11,032 nt of DNA, from contig JAESSV010000265.1 of the NCBI GenBank assembly GCA_016763895.1, positions 1 to 11,032 of the forward strand, given 5' to 3'. Source of the stretch: Magnetovibrio sp. Lineage in GTDB: Bacteria > Pseudomonadota > Alphaproteobacteria > Rhodospirillales > Magnetovibrionaceae. Below, piece after piece: positions 1-6,695 of this stretch. The stretch's first letter is position 1, and every line of letters starts with the position of its first letter. The notes under the pieces are model-generated. The model saw only the letters and a list, made by a program, of their open reading frames with translations. It had not been told where the DNA came from and searched no databases. The position numbers and the translations under genes are program-made.

Positions 1-543
1 CATTCCGATGCCATGTTGGGCACGCTGACAATGAAGGACAAAGCCCTTTGGAAACGCTCAAAAATCACAGCTGGGGCCTTGGGCTATGCCGCGTCTCCCG
101 ATGATTGTTTCTTAGGCCTGCGCGGATTGCGGACGTTGGCGGTGCGCCTGCCGCGCCATGAGGCCAACGCTTTGAAACTTGCCCATTGGTTGGAAACGCG
201 GTCTGAGATCGAAACCGTTCTACACCCGGCCCTGGAATCTTGCCCCGGCCATAATATTTGGAAGCGTGATTTTACGGGCTCTTGTGGATTGTTTGGCGTG
301 GTCTTGAAAGAAGGCCCAAATCCGGCCGCCATTGCCCGCATGCTGGATGGCCTGAACCTGTTTGCCATGGGGTACAGTTGGGGCGGCTTTGAAAGCTTGA
401 TTATTCCCACAGACCCCGCAACCACACGCAACACTTACGACTGGCCGCATAAGGGTCAATCCTTGCGCATTCATGCGGGCCTCGAAGACCCAGACGACCT
501 GATTGCCGATTTAACGGCGGGGCTGAACCGCCTTAACGCTTAA
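1..543 (+). CDS. metC: Cystathionine beta-lyase, C-terminal part (5' end outside window)
   Basis: PLP enzyme of the Cys/Met-metabolism family that cleaves cystathionine to homocysteine, pyruvate and ammonia in methionine synthesis, in the cytoplasm. The frame is open from base 1, so the visible ATG at 13 is internal. The first residues, HSDAMLGT, match the segment just after the PLP-binding lysine of this family, so that lysine lies just outside the window. Further family marks are GLRGLRTLAVRLPRHE (about residues 37-52 of the fragment), the FTGSCGLF stretch, the GYSWGGFESL segment and the C-terminal SLRIHAGLEDPDDLIADL. About 180 residues remain of a family length near 390-400. The C-terminus is normal (LNRLNA, stop TAA). 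It converges on znuB with only 19 bp between stops. Cystathionine gamma-synthase or another family member is possible, but the GYSWGGFESL and LRIHAGLEDPDDL segments favour the beta-lyase. Confidence 0.9.
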   Translation, partial: HSDAMLGTLTMKDKALWKRSKITAGALGYAASPDDCFLGLRGLRTLAVRLPRHEANALKLAHWLETRSEIETVLHPALESCPGHNIWKRDFTGSCGLFGVVLKEGPNPAAIARMLDGLNLFAMGYSWGGFESLIIPTDPATTRNTYDWPHKGQSLRIHAGLEDPDDLIADLTAGLNRLNA

Positions 544-579
544 GTAAACCCATGTTTAACGTTTAACGCTTAAGCAAAC
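533..579. repeat. Short direct repeat spanning the metC and znuB stops
   Basis: The 12-mer TTAACGCTTAAG occurs at 533-544 and again at 563-574. In both copies it is followed by YAAAC, giving 16 of 17 identical bases. The first copy contains the last codons and TAA of metC. The second, read on the minus strand, supplies the last codons and TAA of znuB. It looks like a local duplication at the convergent gene ends. No stem with a T-run was found, so it is not called a terminator. Confidence 0.6.
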
Positions 580-1339
580 TAAGGGCGAAAAATAAAGTTG
601 CGGCGGCGACAATGGACGGGCCCGCCGGAGAATCATAAGCGTAAGACGCCCACAAACCAATGCCCACCGAACAGACGCCGATGACAGCAGCCGCAATCGC
701 CATGGCTTCGGGGGTCTTTGAAAAAGATCTTGCCGCCGCGGCTGGAATAACCAGCATGGACGTCACCAACACAATCCCCACCACCTTCATCGCCAAAGCC
801 ACCACAAGCGCCAACAGCACCATAAAGGCCAATTCAACCCGGCGCACAGGCACACCTTCGACGCTGGCGATATCGGCGTGAACCGTTAGGCTTAACAACG
901 GTTGCCAAAGCTTTATCAGGGCGGCAAGCACAAACCCAGCCCCGCCCCATAACCACCAGACCTCTTCAACACCCACGGCCAAAATATCGCCAAACAAATA
1001 GCCCATCAAATCAATGCGCACGGTGTCCAACAAAGACGTCACGATCAAACCCACCGCCAAAGCCCCATGGGCAACGATGCCCAGCAAGGTATCCAAAGAA
1101 AGGCCCTTCACGCCGTTCAGCCAGCCCAACATAAGAGCCGCAGCCATCACGACGAAAGCCACCCCTAATCCCGGTTGAACCCCCAACAAAAACCCCAATG
1201 CCACTCCCAAAAGGGCCGTATGGCTGAGGGCTCCGCCAAAATAAGCCATGCGACGCCACACCACGAAGGCCCCCAAAGGGCCAGACGCAAGGGCAACCGC
1301 AATGCCGGCTAGGGCTGAGCGTATTAAGAAATCATCCAT
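563..1339 (-). CDS. znuB: Zinc ABC transporter permease ZnuB
   Basis: Membrane subunit of the high-affinity Zn2+ importer (ABC-3 family). It forms the inner-membrane channel that receives zinc from ZnuA and is driven by ZnuC. From the chosen start it has 258 residues, close to the usual 260. It is hydrophobic throughout, with several membrane segments. Family motifs are [22 protein letters not shown] (about 28-49), the [10 protein letters not shown] segment (111-120), EGVPVRRVE (161-169) and the [13 protein letters not shown] segment (192-204). The start at 1339 ([12 protein letters not shown]) is preferred because the frame further upstream only reads the repetitive 3' end of znuC as a Met/Val/Leu run with no counterpart in the family. 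That ATG overlaps the znuC stop by 8 bp and has no obvious Shine-Dalgarno, so translational coupling to znuC is likely. Mn/Fe-type ABC-3 permeases are the alternative, but the ZnuA partner favours zinc. Confidence 0.92.
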   Translation of the reverse strand: MDDFLIRSALAGIAVALASGPLGAFVVWRRMAYFGGALSHTALLGVALGFLLGVQPGLGVAFVVMAAALMLGWLNGVKGLSLDTLLGIVAHGALAVGLIVTSLLDTVRIDLMGYLFGDILAVGVEEVWWLWGGAGFVLAALIKLWQPLLSLTVHADIASVEGVPVRRVELAFMVLLALVVALAMKVVGIVLVTSMLVIPAAAARSFSKTPEAMAIAAAVIGVCSVGIGLWASYAYDSPAGPSIVAAATLFFALSLLKR

Positions 1340-2120
1340 GATCATCATCACAAGCATCATCACAAGCATCGTCACGAGCATCATCACTAGAATCGTCGAT
1401 AACATGACCGTCTAAATCATGTTGGTGGTCATGTTGGTGGGCATAGACCGCCAATTCAGAGGCCACATTTTCACCAAATAAAGCGACAAATTCAGGGTGG
1501 CGGCTGACCGCTTCGGGATGACCTGCACAACACACATGGCGGTTCAGGCACACCACATGATCGGTTTGCGCCATCACCACACTTAAATCATGTGACACCA
1601 TCAATACGCCCACATTTCGGTGCTTGCGAATGCTGTTGATCAATCGGTACAGTTCGGCTTGGCCCGTGATGTCCACCCCCTGAACGGGTTCGTCCAACAC
1701 CAACAAATCAGGTTCACGCAACAACGCCCGCGCCAACATAACCCGTTGCATTTCGCCACCTGAGACCGATTGCAAAGGAGAATTGGCAATCGCCGATGCG
1801 CCGACCTCTTTCAAAACTTTTAAGGTTTTGCCCAATCCAGGCTTGGTGCCCAATTGTAAAAACCTGCGCACGGTCATGGGCAGGGCGGGATCAATTTGCA
1901 AACGTTGTGGCATATAGCCTATCGACAAACCTTTGCGCCGCGTCACGGTTCCAGAACTGGGCTGAATAAGCCCCAGCATGGCCCGCACCAAAGATGTTTT
2001 CCCGGCACCATTGGGGCCGATCAACGTCACGACTTCTCCGCACCGCACACGCACATTGGCTCCGGACAAGATGCTTTGCCCGTCAAAGCTCACGCCAACG
2101 TTGTGGGCTTCAAGTAACAT
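1332..2120 (-). CDS. znuC: Zinc ABC transporter ATP-binding protein ZnuC with metal-binding-like tail
   Basis: Cytoplasmic ATPase of the zinc importer. Read from the ATG at 2120 it has 262 residues. It shows Walker [10 protein letters not shown] (35-43), the Q-loop in GYMPQRL (69-74), signature SVSGGEMQR (119-126), Walker B LLVLDEP (139-145) and the H-loop MVSHDLS (174-180). The start at 2120 ([12 protein letters not shown]) fits the family N-terminus; an ATG at 2153 and the longest frame to 2195 add non-conserved residues, and the latter would run through the candidate Zur site. After the ABC domain comes an extension from about 221: a His cluster (H228, H230, H232, H234, H239), then [17 protein letters not shown]. 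Such a His/Asp/Cys tail could bind zinc, by inference from composition only. The gene is divergent from znuA and overlaps znuB by 8 bp. Confidence 0.93.
   Translation of the reverse strand: MLLEAHNVGVSFDGQSILSGANVRVRCGEVVTLIGPNGAGKTSLVRAMLGLIQPSSGTVTRRKGLSIGYMPQRLQIDPALPMTVRRFLQLGTKPGLGKTLKVLKEVGASAIANSPLQSVSGGEMQRVMLARALLREPDLLVLDEPVQGVDITGQAELYRLINSIRKHRNVGVLMVSHDLSVVMAQTDHVVCLNRHVCCAGHPEAVSRHPEFVALFGENVASELAVYAHQHDHQHDLDGHVIDDSSDDARDDACDDACDDDHG
1338..1385 (-). repeat. 12-bp tandem repeat in the 3' end of znuC
   Basis: On the minus strand there are three in-frame 12-bp units: GATGATGCTCGT (1385-1374), GACGATGCTTGT (1373-1362) and GATGATGCTTGT (1361-1350). A degenerate fourth, GATGATGATCAT, lies at 1349-1338. 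They encode [12 protein letters not shown] and DDDH. Because the unit is a multiple of three, copy-number change would lengthen or shorten the ZnuC tail without a frameshift. The fourth unit overlaps the znuB start codon by two bases. Confidence 0.85.
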
Positions 2121-2174
2121 GTCTTCGCTCTTGTGTTCGCGGGGTGGGGGCATGTAGGTTGTGTCTCTGGTTAT

Positions 2175-2194
2175 TGTAACATCACTGAATAACA
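2175..2194. promoter_or_regulatory. Candidate Zur operator between znuC and znuA
   Basis: An imperfect dyad TGTAAC-N8-ATAACA lies in the 83-bp gap between the chosen znuC and znuA starts; four of the six arm positions are complementary. Zur sites of proteobacteria are typically AT-rich inverted repeats containing TGTTAT/ATAACA-type half sites, and divergent znuA/znuCB promoters are a standard Zur target. The match is only partial and no clear -35/-10 pair was found, so the call rests largely on position. Its right edge lies 9 bp before the znuA ATG, implying a very short leader or a downstream roadblock-type site. Confidence 0.4.
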
Positions 2195-2203
2195 CCGGAT
2201 ACC

Positions 2204-3103
2204 ATGAACGCCGTGCAACAGATACGAAAACTCGCCATTGCCCTCATCATTAGTTTGCTGTCCACCTCTGCGCTTGCCGATCCGCTCAAAGTGGTGGCTT
2301 CGATCAAGCCCGTGCAAGCCTTGCTGTTCGCGGTTATGGGCGAAGATGCCCAAGTTGACGTTCTGTTGCCACCAAACACCTCACCGCACACGTTTGCCCT
2401 GAAACCGTCTCAAGCCGAAATGTTGCAAAAGGCTGATGTTGTCTTTTGGATTGGCCCAGAACTTGAAACCTCGCTTCAAGCCCCCTTGAAATCGTTAAGT
2501 TCAAAAGCCCGCATTATCGAACTTCTCAGATCACCTGACCTTAAACTTCTACACACCAATGGGGCGGTTGACCCCCATGTTTGGGTGTCCCCCGAAAATG
2601 TTAAGGTGTTGGTCAACGCCATTCGGGATGACCTGTCAAAATTAGACCCCGACAACGCCAAACTTTATGCCAAAAACGCCAAGCGCACGCAAAAACGAAT
2701 GAAATTGCTCATACGCAAAGCCACGCAAATGTTTGCGCCCACCAAAGACAAACCGTATATTGTGCAACACGATGGTTTGGCCTATTTGGCTCAAGATTTT
2801 GGTTTGAACCAAGCGGGTTATTTGCAAACCATGCCCGGGCGTGAACCCGGAGCCAAGCACTTAAGCGCGTTGCGCGCGACCATCAAAGACAAAAATGTGC
2901 GGTGTTTGTTTGTTGAACCACAATTCACGTCAAGCCTTGCCCAAAGCCTGAAAAAAGACTTCACGTTAAAGATTGCCGAAGTTGATCTTATGGGCACGGA
3001 TTTAGATGTTTCCCCCACCTTGCCTCTGCGGATTATTCAGGTCATTATTTTGCATATGGACAGATGCCAATACGTCAAACCCAAAACGGAAACCGTTCAA
3101 TGA
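2204..3103 (+). CDS. znuA: Periplasmic zinc-binding protein ZnuA
   Basis: Solute-binding protein (cluster A-I, TroA/ZnuA type) that captures Zn2+ in the periplasm and delivers it to ZnuB. It has 299 residues with a signal peptide ending STSALA before DP (cleavage near 26). Probable ligands are H62 (SPHTFAL), H125 (DPHVWVSP) and H189 (VQHDGLAYL). The 64-residue H125-H189 spacing equals that recalled for E. coli ZnuA (H143-H207), whereas H62-H125 is about 20 residues shorter. The missing stretch corresponds to the charged His-rich loop, and indeed no His-rich run is visible here. C234 ([10 protein letters not shown]) and C288 (MDRC) match the two cysteines that form the E. coli disulfide. The weak SD-like GGA lies five bases before the ATG. 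The stop overlaps the hisI start as ATGA. A Mn-binding paralogue is unlikely given the divergent znuCB and the three-His set. Confidence 0.92.
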   Translation: MNAVQQIRKLAIALIISLLSTSALADPLKVVASIKPVQALLFAVMGEDAQVDVLLPPNTSPHTFALKPSQAEMLQKADVVFWIGPELETSLQAPLKSLSSKARIIELLRSPDLKLLHTNGAVDPHVWVSPENVKVLVNAIRDDLSKLDPDNAKLYAKNAKRTQKRMKLLIRKATQMFAPTKDKPYIVQHDGLAYLAQDFGLNQAGYLQTMPGREPGAKHLSALRATIKDKNVRCLFVEPQFTSSLAQSLKKDFTLKIAEVDLMGTDLDVSPTLPLRIIQVIILHMDRCQYVKPKTETVQ

Positions 3104-3504
3104 GCACCTTAGACGCAAAATCCGCCCAAGACTTAGCCGCACGGCTGACCTATAACCAAGCGGGTCTGATCCCGGCCATAGCTCAACAAGCCGATACCGG
3201 TGAAGTGTTGATGATGGCATGGATGAATGTTGAAGCCGTGGTGGAAACCTTGGTCTCAGGCCGCGTTTGTTATTATTCCCGGTCCAGATCAAAGCTTTGG
3301 CGCAAAGGCGAACGTTCCGGGCAAGTGCAAATGTTAAACGAGTTTCGTTGGGATTGTGATGAAGATACCATTTTGATGATGGTCGACCAAAAAGGTGTTG
3401 CGTGCCACACCGGACGGCGCAATTGCTTTTACAATGCTGTGCGCAATGGGACGAGCGAAATCATCAGTGACGTTGAAATCAACCCGGACGATCTGTATAG
3501 CTAG
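3100..3504 (+). CDS. hisI: Phosphoribosyl-AMP cyclohydrolase
   Basis: Cytoplasmic zinc- and Mg-dependent enzyme of histidine synthesis that opens the adenine ring of phosphoribosyl-AMP to give the ProFAR precursor. It has 134 residues from the ATG at 3100, normal for the stand-alone cyclohydrolase without the HisE pyrophosphohydrolase domain. Visible marks are GEVLMMAWMN (34-43), YYSRSRSKLWRKGERSGQ (58-75), the Mg-binding DCDED (85-89) and the zinc cysteines C86, C102 (ACHTGRRNC) and C109. All three cysteines are kept, so it should be an ordinary zinc-dependent enzyme. The frame extends upstream to an ATG at 3064, but those residues lie inside znuA and are not conserved. The chosen ATG overlaps the znuA TGA (ATGA), indicating translational coupling and probably the same zinc-responsive transcript. 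Its 3' end overlaps the convergent PilZ gene by 26 bp. Confidence 0.94.
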   Translation: MSTLDAKSAQDLAARLTYNQAGLIPAIAQQADTGEVLMMAWMNVEAVVETLVSGRVCYYSRSRSKLWRKGERSGQVQMLNEFRWDCDEDTILMMVDQKGVACHTGRRNCFYNAVRNGTSEIISDVEINPDDLYS

Positions 3505-3862
3505 ATATATCGACAAGGTTGCGTATGTCTCCGCTATCACTCATGGCATCTTGTAAAAAACCATAGGCTTCGGCATCTAGGCTTAGATAACTGACCGCAA
3601 TGCAATTTTGACCAAGGCGTTCCACGCGACCGGGCAACTTCACAACCTGAATACTTTTCATGCACCGACCAAGACCTTCAATCGTCACCAAAGATCCTGT
3701 GCTTAAGTTGCCCTCATAATTTTTCAACAAAAATCCACCCATGGACCAGTTGTTGGTGGAATAAGATTCCCCATTCAAACACGCCACCATGGCAAGGCGT
3801 TTGGCCCGCAGTTGTTTGCGACGCTCACCGATGCCTTGCCCGTCGCTCAATGATGTTCCCAT
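3479..3862 (-). CDS. Small PilZ-domain-like protein
   Basis: Probable cyclic-di-GMP receptor of the PilZ type, a small soluble protein of 127 residues with no signal peptide or membrane segment. The N-terminal ERRKQLRAKRLAMV (13-26) gives the Arg-rich start expected of PilZ (RxxxR). The second motif reads NWSMGG (38-43), close to the family D/NxSxxG. A beta-rich core (GSLVTIEG, KLPGRVERLGQNCIAVSYL) follows. The last ~25 residues look unstructured. An SD-like AAGGA lies 11 bases before the ATG on the minus strand. It is divergent from modA (164 bp gap holding a palindrome) and its 3' end overlaps hisI antisense by 26 bp. The target process cannot be told from context. The motif is not perfect, so c-di-GMP binding is inferred. 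Confidence 0.7.
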   Translation of the reverse strand: MGTSLSDGQGIGERRKQLRAKRLAMVACLNGESYSTNNWSMGGFLLKNYEGNLSTGSLVTIEGLGRCMKSIQVVKLPGRVERLGQNCIAVSYLSLDAEAYGFLQDAMSDSGDIRNLVDISSYTDRPG

Positions 3863-3914
3863 CGTCGCGATTGTCCTTACCCGCGCGTCAAAAAATTATG
3901 ACCATATTTAAATT

Positions 3915-3931
3915 ATGTGTATTCTACACAT
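3915..3931. promoter_or_regulatory. Perfect palindrome in the pilZ-modA divergent region
   Basis: ATGTGTA-TTC-TACACAT is a perfect 7-bp-arm dyad with a 3-bp centre, in an AT-rich stretch of the 164-bp gap between pilZ (53 bp from its start) and modA (95 bp from its start). Size and symmetry suit a dimeric transcription-factor operator. It does not resemble the ModE consensus as I recall it (TATATA-type arms), so the regulator is unknown. The rest of the gap holds a weak imperfect hairpin near 3973-3994 and no convincing promoter. Confidence 0.45.
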
Positions 3932-4026
3932 TTTAGCATATTGATGTCTGTTTTTTGTCACGGCTTGACTTCAAGCTCGGAAATACCGAAGCTGTGGTCT
4001 GTTTCATTGTCCAAGCTGGGGACTAA

Positions 4027-4800
4027 ATGCCGTTCTTTCGCCTGTTATATTTGACACTTGTTGGGTTCTTTTTCGCCATCAGACCTGTTGCGGCGGATAC
4101 CATCCGGGTCTTTGCTGCGGCCTCGACCCAACCGGTTATCGAAGCCTTAAGCCTTGACTTAAAAGACGCCGATATCACCGTGACGGCCGTGTATGCCAGC
4201 AGCGCCACTTTGGCCCGTCACATCGAATACGGAGCCCCCGCAGACGTCTACATCACTTCGAACGGCAAGTGGATGGATTACCTCGCCAATTTAGGCCTGA
4301 TCCAACCCAAAACCCGGCGCACCATCGCCACCAATCGATTGGCGCTGATTTCCGCCCAAAACATAAACTTGGAAGACGTTATAAAAAACATTGCCAAGAC
4401 ATTACAGGCTGACCGTTTGGCCATAGCCGATCCCAACAGCGTCCCCGCCGGGCAATACGCCAAAGAAGCCTTAATCAGCACCAAGCAATGGCAGGCCCTG
4501 CAAGATCACCTTGCCCCAACCAAAGACGTCACCGGAGCCTTGATGTTGGTGGCGCGCGGCGAAGCGCCATTGGGCATTGTTTACGCATCCGATGTCTTGC
4601 GCTCAACAAAAATTAAGGCTTTTGCCCTGTTTCCCAAGAACAGCCACAGTTTGATTTCGTATCAAGCGGCGGCGATCACGGGCGCGCAATCTTTGGCTCT
4701 TAAAAAATTTCTGAATGTATTATCCGGTCCCCAAGGACGCACGGCGTTTCGACGCGCCGGATTTAAGCTCCACCCCGGATTTGAGGCGGCTCAACCATGA
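4027..4800 (+). CDS. modA: Periplasmic molybdate-binding protein ModA
   Basis: Substrate-binding protein of the molybdate/tungstate ABC importer, acting in the periplasm. It has 257 residues, with a hydrophobic signal peptide and cleavage likely after PVAA (near 23). Family marks are the FAAAST segment (29-34) and SSATLARHIEYGAPADVYIT (58-77), which supply the two oxyanion-contacting serines of the family. DPNSVPAGQYAKEAL (135-149) and the GIVYASDV segment (183-190) follow, the latter with the conserved Tyr. Spacing and length match typical ModA (about 250-260). The ATG at 4027 is the only start giving a normal signal peptide. The TGA overlaps the modB ATG. modABC is evidently one operon; supply of molybdenum for Moco enzymes is the expected role. 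Whether tungstate is preferred cannot be read from the sequence. Confidence 0.93.
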   Translation: MPFFRLLYLTLVGFFFAIRPVAADTIRVFAAASTQPVIEALSLDLKDADITVTAVYASSATLARHIEYGAPADVYITSNGKWMDYLANLGLIQPKTRRTIATNRLALISAQNINLEDVIKNIAKTLQADRLAIADPNSVPAGQYAKEALISTKQWQALQDHLAPTKDVTGALMLVARGEAPLGIVYASDVLRSTKIKAFALFPKNSHSLISYQAAAITGAQSLALKKFLNVLSGPQGRTAFRRAGFKLHPGFEAAQP

Positions 4801-5525
4801 CCGATCTGCTTTCCCTCCAAGATCTGCTTTCCCCCCAAGAATGGGCCGCCTTGGGCTTAAGCCTTAAGGTTTCTCTTTGGGCCACTGCGGCAAGCTTTCC
4901 CTTTGGCGTGTTGGTGGCGTGGATATTGGCGCGCACCCGTTTTTGGGGTCACGGCTTGCTCAACGGCGTTGTTCACCTGCCCTTGGTGTTGCCGCCTGTG
5001 GTTGTCGGATATGCGTTGTTGGTCGTTTTGGGGCGCAACGGGTTGGTGGGTGGATGGCTTTATACGGCCTTTGGCCTTTCGTTTGCCTTCACCTGGAAAG
5101 GGGCCGCCATTGCGGCTGGCGTTATGGCCTTTCCGCTTTTGGTGCGCGCCATGCGCTTAAGCCTTGAAGCCGTGGATCAGGATTTGGAACAAGCGGCTCA
5201 AACCTTGGGGGCCGCGCCGTTTCGCGTTTTTCTCACCATCACCTTGCCGTTGATGTTGCCCGGGCTCATCACCGGGTGTGTCTTGGGCTTTGCCCGCGCC
5301 TTGGGTGAATTTGGGGCCACCATCACTTTTGTTTCAAACATTCCCAAAGAAACCCAAACCCTGCCGTTGGCGTTGTACACGTTTACCCAAACCCCCGGCG
5401 GAGAAGCCGGGACTTTACGGTTGGCGGTTTTGGCCGTCATCATCGCGCTCGGCGCCTTGATGATCTCTGAAATTTTGGCCCGGCGCCTCAAACGCCAAAA
5501 CCAGGGATCCCGCCATGACCGATAA
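4797..5525 (+). CDS. modB: Molybdate ABC transporter permease ModB
   Basis: Inner-membrane channel subunit of the molybdate importer, 242 residues with about five or six hydrophobic segments. The cytoplasmic EAA loop that docks to ModC is clear: LEQAAQTLGAAPFRVFLTI (about 129-147), followed by LPLMLPGLITGCVLGFARAL and GEFGATITFVSNIP. HLPLVLPPVVVGYALL (about 61-76) is also typical of ModB. The start overlaps the modA stop (ATGA) and the end overlaps modC by 11 bp, so the three subunits are probably made in fixed ratio by coupled translation. The N-terminus carries a short duplicated segment (DLLSLQ-DLLSPQ) just before the conserved EWAALGLSLKVS start of the domain. Confidence 0.93.
   Translation: MTDLLSLQDLLSPQEWAALGLSLKVSLWATAASFPFGVLVAWILARTRFWGHGLLNGVVHLPLVLPPVVVGYALLVVLGRNGLVGGWLYTAFGLSFAFTWKGAAIAAGVMAFPLLVRAMRLSLEAVDQDLEQAAQTLGAAPFRVFLTITLPLMLPGLITGCVLGFARALGEFGATITFVSNIPKETQTLPLALYTFTQTPGGEAGTLRLAVLAVIIALGALMISEILARRLKRQNQGSRHDR
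4803..4838 (+). repeat. 18-bp tandem duplication at the start of modB
   Basis: Two adjacent 18-bp units (4803-4820 and 4821-4838) beginning GATCTGCTTTCC differ at one base and encode DLLSLQ and DLLSPQ. The duplication is in frame and adds six residues ahead of the first membrane helix. The modB start codon lies six bases upstream. Confidence 0.85.
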
Positions 5526-6669
5526 GATTCTGCATATGGATGTGCGTTTTAAACGGGGGTCTTTTAAGGTTGATGCCAACCTATCCGCATCTTCAGGCGT
5601 AACGGCCTTGTTTGGGCGTTCGGGTTCTGGAAAAAGCACCATCGTATCGCTGCTGGCTGGGTTGTTAACCCCCCAAGACGGCTTGGTCCAAATTGGCGAC
5701 AAAATCTTATATGGCAGCACCAAAGGCATCAATGTCCCCGTCCATAAACGCAACGTGGGTTATGTTTTTCAAGATCCACGATTGTTTCCACATTTAACCG
5801 TGACCCAAAACTTGACCTATGGCAGCCCGCGTTTGCCCGCGGCCGAACACGCCAAAATATTTGCCCAGGTCGTCTATGTCTTGAGCCTTGAAAGCTTATT
5901 GTCCAGATGGCCTTTAAGCTTGTCGGGTGGTGAAAAACAACGGGTGGCCATTGGCCGGGCTTTGCTTTCAAATCCAAAAATCTTGTTGATGGACGAACCC
6001 TTGGCCAACTTAGATAACGCGCACAAAAAAGAAATCCTGCCCTATATCCAACACATAAACACGACCTTTAACGTGCCCGTTGTTTATGTGTCCCACGCCA
6101 TTGATGAAGTGGTCTGCCTTGCCGATACCTTGGCTTTGGTCAACGATGGTTCCATTGCCGCCCATGGCCCCGTTGAAGACATCATGGGGCGACTGGATTT
6201 AAGTCCCTTAACCGGAAGGTACGAGGCCGGAGCCGTGTTGAATTTAAGCGTTGCCAATCATGACAAAGAAAACGGCCTCACCCATTTAAGCCTTCAAGGG
6301 CACCGTCTTTATGCCCCTCAAACCCATTTAAGGCTTGGCACCAAGGTCCGTTTAAGGCTGCGCGCTCGTGACATTGCCTTGGCGCTTTCGGCCCCCAAAG
6401 ACACCAGCATTTTAAATCAATTGCCCGTTGTGGTGACGGACATTAACCTTGAAAACGGGCCGCATGTGGAACTGGCTTTGGCCATTCAGTCCAAACCCGG
6501 ATCTGAATACGCAAAACCACAAACTCTTGTTGCGCGCATCACAAAAAAGTCTTTTCAAGATTTAGGTCTCGCCAAAGGAAAGTCGGCTCACGCCTTGATC
6601 AAAGCCGTTGCGATTGATCATCACAGTTTAAGCAATAGAGGTATCCCTCACAAGCGTGACCCCCTATAA
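5515..6669 (+). CDS. modC: Molybdate ABC transporter ATP-binding protein ModC
   Basis: Cytoplasmic ATPase of the molybdate importer, 384 residues, slightly longer than the usual 350-370. The ABC domain shows Walker A FGRSGSGKST (33-42), Q-loop GYVFQDPRLFPHLTV (82-96), signature LSGGEKQR (136-143), Walker B ILLMDEP (156-162), D-loop ANLD and H-loop YVSHAIDEV (191-199). The C-terminal regulatory Mop/TOBE domain (about 295-368) is preceded by VRLRLRARDIALAL (278-291) and ends SAHALIKAVAID. In the family this domain binds oxyanions and can inhibit transport. About 15 poorly conserved residues follow. The ATG overlaps the modB end by 11 bp. The stop codon lies inside a TATAAT hexamer that may serve the next gene. 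Confidence 0.94.
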   Translation: MTDKILHMDVRFKRGSFKVDANLSASSGVTALFGRSGSGKSTIVSLLAGLLTPQDGLVQIGDKILYGSTKGINVPVHKRNVGYVFQDPRLFPHLTVTQNLTYGSPRLPAAEHAKIFAQVVYVLSLESLLSRWPLSLSGGEKQRVAIGRALLSNPKILLMDEPLANLDNAHKKEILPYIQHINTTFNVPVVYVSHAIDEVVCLADTLALVNDGSIAAHGPVEDIMGRLDLSPLTGRYEAGAVLNLSVANHDKENGLTHLSLQGHRLYAPQTHLRLGTKVRLRLRARDIALALSAPKDTSILNQLPVVVTDINLENGPHVELALAIQSKPGSEYAKPQTLVARITKKSFQDLGLAKGKSAHALIKAVAIDHHSLSNRGIPHKRDPL

Positions 6670-6670
6670 T
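6665..6670 (+). promoter_or_regulatory. Possible -10 element for the protease gene
   Basis: A perfect TATAAT overlaps the modC stop codon, 25 bases before the protease ATG. No convincing -35 hexamer sits 16-18 bases upstream, so it is only a candidate. If real, the protease has its own promoter and is not simply the last gene of modABC. Confidence 0.25.
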
Positions 6671-6695
6671 ATATTTTTAATGATGGACGATCCGA

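Noticed and set aside
1340..1405. N-terminal extension of ZnuB (Met/Val/Leu-rich, 22 residues before MDDF).
   Set aside because: It is the znuC 12-bp repeat read in another frame, has no family counterpart, and a normal start follows at 1339.
2121..2195. Longer ZnuC start codons at 2195 and 2153.
   Set aside because: They add non-conserved residues, and the first would run through the candidate operator; the ATG at 2120 matches the family N-terminus.
3064..3099. Longer HisI start at 3064.
   Set aside because: The extra 12 residues lie within znuA and resemble no HisI; the ATGA overlap at 3100 is the usual coupled arrangement.
3863..4026. Molybdenum-cofactor riboswitch or ModE site upstream of modA.
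   Set aside because: No conserved Moco-motif segments and no TATATA-type ModE half sites were recognised in the gap.
4877..5460. Overlapping open frames on both strands within modB.
   Set aside because: They are shadow frames of a clear ModB gene, with Trp/Cys/Arg-rich or unconserved translations and no recognisable domain.
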